Source: RFTU01 sp046094505
Lineage (GTDB): Bacteria; Pseudomonadota; Gammaproteobacteria; Burkholderiales; Burkholderiaceae_C
DNA length: 64,000 bases
Assembly: GCA_046094505.1 (NCBI GenBank)
Contig: JBJTHN010000088.1
Location: 42,939 to 106,938, forward strand
Direction: 5' to 3'
The first letter of the stretch is position 1, and each line of letters begins with the position of its first letter. Shown piece after piece: positions 59,159 through 64,000 of this stretch. The notes under the pieces are model-generated. The model worked only from the letters and a program-made list of their open reading frames with translations, did no database searches and was not told where the DNA came from. A program made the translations under genes and the position numbers.

Positions 59159-60433
59159 ATGGGCTTGATAGTTCACAAGTACGGCGGCACCTCCATGGGG
59201 TCGACCGAGCGCATTCGAAACGTGGCCAAGCGTGTGGCCAAGTGGGCCCGTGCCGGCCACCGCATGGTGGTGGTGCCCTCGGCCATGAGCGGAGAAACCA
59301 ACCGCCTGTTGGGCCTGGCCAAGGAGTTGCAACCCGCCCAGGTGACGCCGGAGTCGCTGCGTGAGCTGGACATGATCGCCTGCACAGGCGAGCAGGTGTC
59401 GGTAGGCCTCTTGGCCCTGGCCCTGCAAGCCGAAGGCATGCCGGCCGTGAGCTACTCGGGCTGGCAAGTGCCCATCCGAACCGACAGCGCCTACACCAAG
59501 GCCCGCATCGAGAGCATCGACGATGCCCGCGTGGGCGCCGATCTCGACGCCGGCAAGGTGGTGATCATCACCGGCTTCCAAGGCATCGACGGGTTGGGGC
59601 ATGTAACCACCCTGGGCCGTGGAGGGTCGGATACCTCGGCGGTGGCCGTGGCCGCCGCACTCAAGGCAGACGAGTGCCTGATTTACACCGATGTCGACGG
59701 CGTCTACACCACCGACCCACGGGTGGTGCCCGAGGCGCGGCGCTTGCACTCCGTGTGCTTTGAGGAAATGTTGGAGATGGCCAGCTTGGGATCCAAGGTG
59801 TTGCAGATCCGCTCGGTGGAGTTTGCTGGGAAGTACCGGGTGCCCCTGCGGGTGCTGTCAAGCTTCACGCCGTGGGACATCAACATTGAGGAAGAGGCCC
59901 GCTCGGGCACGCTGATCACTTTCGAGGAAGACGAGAAGATGGAAAAAGCTGTTGTGTCAGGCATTGCCTTCAACCGTGATGAAGCCAAGGTGACCGTCCA
60001 AGGCGTGCCTGACAAGCCTGGCATTGCCTATCAAATCCTGGGCCCGGTCGCGCAAGCCAATATCGACGTGGACATGATCATCCAGAACGTCTCGCGCGAG
60101 GGCAAGACCGACTTCTCGTTCACGGTGCCCCGCAACGACCATGCACGTGTGCTGGACCTGCTGCGCACCACCGTGGCGCCCTCGGTCGGTGCCGCTGTGG
60201 TGGATGGAGACGCCCGTATCTGCAAGGTGTCCATCGTGGGCATCGGCATGAAGAGCCACGTGGGCGTGGCCGCCAAGATGTTCAGCACGCTCAGTGCCGA
60301 AGGCATCAACATCCAAATGATCAGCACCAGTGAGATCAAGACCTCGGTGGTGATTGACGAGAAGTACATGGAGTTGGCTGTACGGGCCCTGCACCGCGCC
60401 TTTGAACTCGACCAGGAGTCACAGGCGGCCTGA
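59159..60433 (+). CDS. lysC: Aspartate kinase
   Basis: 424 residues. KYGGTSMGSTERI at 7-19 and GFQGIDGLGHVTTLGRGGSDTSAVAVAAAL, followed by two ACT domains at the C-terminus (about 270 on), as in lysine/threonine-regulated enzymes. It phosphorylates aspartate, feeding hom and thrC found 33 kb upstream and lysine synthesis. It ends 39 bp before tRNA-Ser. Confidence 0.96.
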   Translation: MGLIVHKYGGTSMGSTERIRNVAKRVAKWARAGHRMVVVPSAMSGETNRLLGLAKELQPAQVTPESLRELDMIACTGEQVSVGLLALALQAEGMPAVSYSGWQVPIRTDSAYTKARIESIDDARVGADLDAGKVVIITGFQGIDGLGHVTTLGRGGSDTSAVAVAAALKADECLIYTDVDGVYTTDPRVVPEARRLHSVCFEEMLEMASLGSKVLQIRSVEFAGKYRVPLRVLSSFTPWDINIEEEARSGTLITFEEDEKMEKAVVSGIAFNRDEAKVTVQGVPDKPGIAYQILGPVAQANIDVDMIIQNVSREGKTDFSFTVPRNDHARVLDLLRTTVAPSVGAAVVDGDARICKVSIVGIGMKSHVGVAAKMFSTLSAEGINIQMISTSEIKTSVVIDEKYMELAVRALHRAFELDQESQAA

Positions 60434-60454
60434 CGGCAGTGCGGCAATAGGCGC

Positions 60455-60460
60455 TAGAAT
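60455..60460 (+). promoter_or_regulatory. -10 element of tRNA-Ser
   Basis: TAGAAT, 12 bp before the tRNA, with CTGACG about 19 bp upstream as a poor -35. Confidence 0.5.
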
Positions 60461-60472
60461 CGCGCTCGGTTT

Positions 60473-60565
60473 GGGGCTGTGACCGAGAGGCCGAAGGTGC
60501 TCCCCTGCTAAGGGAGTATGCGGGCAAAACCTGCATCGAGGGTTCGAATCCCTCCGGCCCCGCCA
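60473..60565 (+). tRNA. tRNA-Ser (anticodon GCT)
   Basis: 93 nt with the long variable arm of Ser tRNAs (about TATGCGGGCAAAACCTGCAT), acceptor GGGGCTG pairing with CGGCCCC, discriminator G and encoded CCA. The anticodon GCT is at 60507-60509. A gene-poor, compositionally different region follows. Confidence 0.96.
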
Positions 60566-60610
60566 GAACAAGACCTTCGAACCTGCTGAGCGGGCTTCGA
60601 GGGCGCTCGG

Positions 60611-60640
60611 AGCCCCGCACCACGCGGGGCTTTGCGTTAT
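60611..60640 (+). terminator. Intrinsic terminator of tRNA-Ser
   Basis: AGCCCCGC/GCGGGGCT with a 5-nt loop followed by TTGCGTT, 46 bp after the tRNA. Confidence 0.75.
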
Positions 60641-61003
60641 GGGCTCCTGACTGCGCCTTCGGCCAGTTGGGCCTGAACGGCGTCTGAGACGGGCTTTGTC
60701 TTTGGACCTCCTGACTTTTTGGGGGCGGTGCGGAGAGCTAGTCAGGCTCGCTCCAGTGCTGGCGAGTCTTCAATCGAATTAGGCCCGCGCTTCAGATCGA
60801 CGGCTCTCGGCCAGAAGCTGTCCATGCCGACCGGCGGTTTCCAGGTACTGAGTCGAGGGTGACGTCTCGCGAACACCGATCGGCTTGACGTTGGCGCCTC
60901 CCATCGGTTGCGACAGCGGCCATGGCACTCTACGTTGTGCTCGCTCGTTCATCCCCATCGATGGACAAGCACTGAACCAACGGCGGCCACATGGGCGGTT
61001 CCA
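60641..61003. other. Gene-poor stretch after tRNA-Ser
   Basis: 363 bp with no gene of clear homology, no promoter of note and no repeat of the tRNA 3' end in this window. Only a 57-codon frame on the minus strand (60779-60952) looks protein-like. Possible junction of an acquired segment. Confidence 0.45.
60779..60952 (-). CDS. Possible small ORF, 57 residues
   Basis: ATG preceded by GGGG; the C-terminal half (GVRETSPSTQYLETAGRHG) reads like real protein but matches no family I know. It may be a decayed fragment rather than a gene. It is on the same strand as, and downstream of, zur. Confidence 0.25.
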   Translation of the reverse strand: MNERAQRRVPWPLSQPMGGANVKPIGVRETSPSTQYLETAGRHGQLLAESRRSEARA

Positions 61004-61402
61004 TCAGCGGCCGCAGAAGCGCTCGGCAGAGTTGCCCGTGCACTCTGCACATCGACCGTAGAGGATCACCTCGTGCTCCTCCAGGGTGAAGCCAGGCGGC
61101 ACCAGCCCGCCCAAACCACCCACACACCCCGCGACGTCGTAGACGCGGCGGCACTCCCGGCACTGAAAGTGGTGGTGATGCCCCTGACCCGCAGCCTCGT
61201 AGCGCACAGGCTCGCCTGCGAGCGCCACCGGGCAGATGCTGCCCTCGTCTGCCAGCTTCTTGAGCGCGCGGTAGACGGTCGCAATGCCGAGCGTCGGTGC
61301 CTGGCTGGCGGCCAGCTCGAGCACCTCCTGGGGTAGCAAGGGCCGCCCCGCGCTCGCGATGGCGGCCAGGACTGCTGCCCTCTGCGGTGTGTGTCGTTCC
61401 AT
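61004..61402 (-). CDS. zur: Fur-family regulator, probably zinc-responsive Zur
   Basis: 132 residues. The winged helix has TLGIATVYRALKKLADEGSI; the metal-binding half has GQGHHHHFQC with the CxxC pair at 81/84 and the second at 118/121. The His-rich HHHH is typical of Fur-family regulators. Zur is preferred over Fur because the divergent genes encode COG0523 metallochaperone-like GTPases, common Zur targets. The chain starts at MERHTPQRAAVL; longer frames run into the divergent gene. Confidence 0.82.
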   Translation of the reverse strand: MERHTPQRAAVLAAIASAGRPLLPQEVLELAASQAPTLGIATVYRALKKLADEGSICPVALAGEPVRYEAAGQGHHHHFQCRECRRVYDVAGCVGGLGGLVPPGFTLEEHEVILYGRCAECTGNSAERFCGR

Positions 61403-61446
61403 GGGTGGAATTGTCGTGCGCAGCCAAGGCACGCCCGTCGCGTTGT

Positions 61447-61458
61447 ATGATATTGCAT
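61447..61458. promoter_or_regulatory. Candidate Zur operator
   Basis: ATGATATTGCAT, an imperfect dyad, lies in the 79-bp gap between zur and the first COG0523 gene. It overlaps a possible TATGAT -10 (61446-61451) for the GTPase gene. The site is AT-rich against its surroundings; the match to known Zur boxes is partial. Confidence 0.35.
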
Positions 61459-61481
61459 TCTCAGTAGCATCCATCTGCACT

Positions 61482-62732
61482 ATGACCCGTCTCCCCGTCA
61501 CCGTGCTGTCCGGCTTCCTCGGCGCAGGCAAAACCACGCTGCTGAACCACGTGCTGGCCAATCGCGAAGGGCTGCGGGTGGCGGTGATCGTCAACGACAT
61601 GAGCGAGGTCAACATCGACGCCTCGCTGGTGGACCGCAGCGCCAGCAACGCAGGTGCCGCCCTATCGCGCACCGACGAGAAGTTGGTGGAGATGAGCAAC
61701 GGCTGCATCTGCTGCACGCTGCGCGAAGACCTGCTGGTGGAGGTGCGCAAGCTGGCGGCCGAGGGACGCTTCGACTACCTGTTGATCGAAAGCACCGGGA
61801 TCGGCGAGCCGCTGCCAGTAGCGGCCACCTTCGACTTCACCGATGAAAACGGCGACAGCCTGGGCGAGGTGGCGCAGATCGACACCATGGTGACGGTGGT
61901 CGACGCGCACAACGTGCTGGCCGACTACACCAGCACCGACCTGCTGGAGCAGCGCGGCGAAACCGCCGGACCCGACGACACCCGCACGCTGGCGGCGCTC
62001 TTGACCGAGCAGATCGAGTTTGCCGACGTGGTGGTGGTCAACAAGATCGACAGGGTCGACGCGGCACGGCGCGACGAGGTCACCGCCGTCGTCAAGGCGC
62101 TGAACCCGGTGGCCAAGATCGTCTTCGCCGACCATGGCCGTGTGCCGCTGAAGGAGGTGCTGGGCACGGGCCTGTTCGACATGGAACGCGCCAGCCAGAT
62201 GCCCGGATGGGTGCGCGAGCTGGAAGGTCGCCGAAATGGCGAAATGAGCCCCGAGACCGAGGCCTACGGCATCGAGAGCTTCGTGTTGCGCAGCCACGAG
62301 CCGCTGCACCCCTGGCGCTTCTCCACTTTCATGGATCTGCCGCTGCCTGGCCTGCTGCGCGCCAAGGGCTATGTGTGGCTGGCCAGCCGCCCCGACTGGG
62401 TGGTGAACTACTCGCGCGCCGGCAACACCGCCACGCACGAACCCGTGGGCCGCTGGTGGGCCGCCGCGCCGCGCAGCCGCTGGCCAGCGGCCGGCACCGA
62501 CGAGCGCCGCAACATCGACGCGCGCTGGAGAGAGCCGTACGGCGACCGCCTCAACGAGGTGGCCTTCATCGGCCGGAACATGGATCGCGCGGCCATCGAG
62601 CAGGCCTGGAAGGCCATGCACCTGAACTACACCGAGACCCGCAAGGGGCCGCCGGGTGGCAAGGGCTACGCCGGATGGGCCGACCTGCCCGACCCTTTCC
62701 CGCAGTGGCAACGCAAGGAAGTGGCGGCATGA
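61482..62732 (+). CDS. COG0523-family metallochaperone GTPase (ZigA-like)
   Basis: 416 residues. Walker A GFLGAGKTTLLN at 11-22, metal motif CICC at 75-78 (GCICCTLRED), ESTGIGEP switch and NKID for guanine. The C-terminal CobW domain has SFVLRSHEPLHPWRFSTFM and the RPDWVV and GRWWAAAP segments of the ZigA/YeiR-like zinc subgroup. It likely hands zinc to client enzymes when zinc is scarce. Its TGA overlaps the next ATG. Confidence 0.88.
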   Translation: MTRLPVTVLSGFLGAGKTTLLNHVLANREGLRVAVIVNDMSEVNIDASLVDRSASNAGAALSRTDEKLVEMSNGCICCTLREDLLVEVRKLAAEGRFDYLLIESTGIGEPLPVAATFDFTDENGDSLGEVAQIDTMVTVVDAHNVLADYTSTDLLEQRGETAGPDDTRTLAALLTEQIEFADVVVVNKIDRVDAARRDEVTAVVKALNPVAKIVFADHGRVPLKEVLGTGLFDMERASQMPGWVRELEGRRNGEMSPETEAYGIESFVLRSHEPLHPWRFSTFMDLPLPGLLRAKGYVWLASRPDWVVNYSRAGNTATHEPVGRWWAAAPRSRWPAAGTDERRNIDARWREPYGDRLNEVAFIGRNMDRAAIEQAWKAMHLNYTETRKGPPGGKGYAGWADLPDPFPQWQRKEVAA

Positions 62733-62956
62733 AAACACCCGTCATTCCGCAGACTTACGCGCAGTGGCACCACTGCATCACGGTGGAGTGCGGCATCACG
62801 CTGACCCGGTCATTTGCCGAGGAGCGGCTGGCCCTCTGGAGCAACCCCGGTGCTGATGAGACGCGCCGCTTCGAGCAGTTGTACGGCCAGGACCACCTGA
62901 CCCGGGTCCGCCAGTGGTTCGCCCGGGCGCTTGAACAACCCCCCCAGCAAGCCTGA
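62729..62956 (+). CDS. Uncharacterised 75-residue protein between two COG0523 genes
   Basis: Starts ATGA-overlapped with the GTPase stop and ends 11 bp before the next GTPase. The N-terminal part has WHHCITVECG, a His-His-Cys-x4-Cys arrangement that could bind zinc; the rest is a predicted helical FAEERLALW, DETRRFEQLYG and VRQWFARALE. No known domain is recognised. Conserved tight coupling with the flanking genes suggests a partner role in metal delivery (inference). Confidence 0.8.
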   Translation: MKTPVIPQTYAQWHHCITVECGITLTRSFAEERLALWSNPGADETRRFEQLYGQDHLTRVRQWFARALEQPPQQA

Positions 62957-62967
62957 AGGAAAGCACC

Positions 62968-63969
62968 ATGAGCCAGATCCCCGTCACCATCCTCACCGGC
63001 TTCCTGGGCAGCGGCAAGACCACGCTGCTTAACCGCATCCTGAAGGAGCAGCACGGCCACCGCATCGCCGTGATCGAAAACGAATTCGGCGAAGCCGGCA
63101 TCGACAACGAACTGCTGGTGCAGGAACGCGATGAGCAGATCGTCGAGATGAACAACGGCTGCATCTGCTGCACGGTGCGTGGCGACCTGGTGCGCATCCT
63201 GGGCGAGCTGCATGCCAAGAAGCAGGCCGGCCAGCTGCACTTCGACCGCGTGATCATCGAGACCACCGGTCTGGCCGACCCCGCCCCGGTGGCGCAGACC
63301 TTCTTCGTTGACGACGACATCGGCCAGCAGTACCTGCTGGACGCCATCGTGACGATGGTCGACGCAAAGCACGCGCCCGAGCAACTGGACGAGCACCACG
63401 AGGCGCAGGAGCAGGTGGGCTTCGCCGACCGCATCCTGATCACCAAGTCCGACGTGGTGCAGCCCGATGACGTGGCGCAGCTGCGCCAGCGGCTGATGAA
63501 GATGAACCCACGCGCCAAGATCGGCGAGGCCCACCACGGCGTCGCGGCAATTGACGCCCTGCTGGACATCCGCGGCTTCAACCTCAACGCCATCCTGGAG
63601 ATCGAGCCTGACTTCCTCACCGATGTGGACCATGAACACGATGACGACGTGACCTCGTTCGTGTTCCGCGAAAGCCGGGCGCTGGACCTGGATCGAGTCG
63701 AGGATGTCCTCGGCGCCATCGTGCAGGTCCACGGCACCAAGCTGATGCGCTACAAGGGCGTGCTGAACATCAAGGGCATTGACAAGCGCGTCGTTTTCCA
63801 GGGTGTGCACATGCTGATGGGCTCGGATGCGGGCGCGCCCTGGAAGCCCGGCGAGAAGCGCGACAGCAAGATGGTCTTCATCGGGCGCGATATGCCCAAG
63901 GACGTGCTGCTGGACGGACTGGCGCAGTGCGTGGCCGGCGCCAAAGCGCCCAGCGGGCCGCGCCCGTGA
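62968..63969 (+). CDS. COG0523-family GTPase (YjiA-like)
   Basis: 333 residues. GFLGSGKTTLLN at 11-22, IENEFGEAGID, CICC at 65-68 (NNGCICCTVRGD), ETTGLADP, and TKSD for guanine. The C-terminal half has DVDHEHDDD, a metal-binding acidic/His stretch, and ends SKMVFIGRDMPKDVL. Closest in layout to E. coli YjiA. With the preceding GTPase it forms a paralogous pair from different COG0523 subgroups. An AAGGA ribosome site is present. Confidence 0.9.
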   Translation: MSQIPVTILTGFLGSGKTTLLNRILKEQHGHRIAVIENEFGEAGIDNELLVQERDEQIVEMNNGCICCTVRGDLVRILGELHAKKQAGQLHFDRVIIETTGLADPAPVAQTFFVDDDIGQQYLLDAIVTMVDAKHAPEQLDEHHEAQEQVGFADRILITKSDVVQPDDVAQLRQRLMKMNPRAKIGEAHHGVAAIDALLDIRGFNLNAILEIEPDFLTDVDHEHDDDVTSFVFRESRALDLDRVEDVLGAIVQVHGTKLMRYKGVLNIKGIDKRVVFQGVHMLMGSDAGAPWKPGEKRDSKMVFIGRDMPKDVLLDGLAQCVAGAKAPSGPRP

Positions 63970-64000
63970 CAGTGGCCACCCGTTCGGCGAGCGCCGGTGT
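63966..64000 (+). CDS. Possible next gene, truncated by window end
   Basis: GTG at 63966 overlaps the YjiA-like stop (GTGA), the same coupling seen between other genes of the cluster. Only eleven codons are visible (VTVATRSASAG), so no identity can be given. Confidence 0.3.
   Translation, partial: MTVATRSASAG

Overview
This 64 kb window is a GC-rich (roughly 65%), densely coded bacterial chromosome segment. Gene order and protein style point to a betaproteobacterium of the order Burkholderiales, most like Comamonadaceae: trxA-rho-rpmE2, ffs near dnaX-ybaB-recR, alaA-hom-thrC, lpxK-Trm112-kdsB-adk, xseA next to sodB, csp/clpS-clpA, and cysS-alkA-accA-tilS-lysC. I cannot name the species. Most of the window is conserved housekeeping DNA. 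Two places are clearly accessory: a rearranged sodB locus (about 44.6-46.4 kb) and the DNA after tRNA-Ser (about 60.6 kb to the end).

Layout. 0-7 kb: phoR, a membrane glycosyltransferase-like gene, rpmE2, rho with a long leader, trxA, the SRP RNA gene ffs, and a PurM-like paralogue. 7-13 kb: dnaX-ybaB-recR, mltD and gloB, a methyltransferase and rnhA. 13-17 kb: moeA, mobA, moaA and an NlpC/P60 hydrolase, all on the minus strand. 17-22.5 kb: acuI and prpE (acryloyl/propionyl-CoA), a PIN-PhoH ATPase and bcp. 22.5-29 kb: alaA-hom-thrC (amino acids), then moeA2-moaD-moaE, a second molybdenum-cofactor cluster. 29-37 kb: clpB and the NAD biosynthesis genes nadB, nadC and nadA. 36-39 kb: an MFS carrier overlapping a thiamine-diphosphate enzyme. 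39-43 kb: tRNA-Pro, an SDR, adk, kdsB, a Trm112-like gene and lpxK. 43-46.4 kb: xseA, then sodB broken into two pieces that flank a PuuD-like membrane gene and the tail of an IS3-type transposase. 46.4-60.5 kb: DUF192, icd, csp, clpS-clpA, mtfA, lpxH, two cyclophilins, cysS, an AlkA-like glycosylase, accA, tilS, lysC and tRNA-Ser. 60.6-64 kb: a gene-poor stretch, then a Zur-type regulator divergent from two COG0523 GTPase genes with a 75-residue unknown protein between them.

Functional themes: molybdopterin assembly from two separate clusters; NAD synthesis from aspartate; aspartate-family amino acids (lysC, hom, thrC); lipid A and Kdo synthesis (lpxH, lpxK, kdsB); protein quality control (clpB, clpA/clpS, cyclophilins); and zinc homeostasis (zur and the COG0523 genes). 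The best candidates for something not yet described are the small HHC-x4-C protein between the two metallochaperone-like GTPases, the MFS/ThDP enzyme pair, the PurM-like paralogue between ffs and dnaX, and a perfect 18-bp palindrome in the csp/clpS divergent promoter region. No CRISPR array, rRNA operon, prophage or intact insertion sequence was seen.
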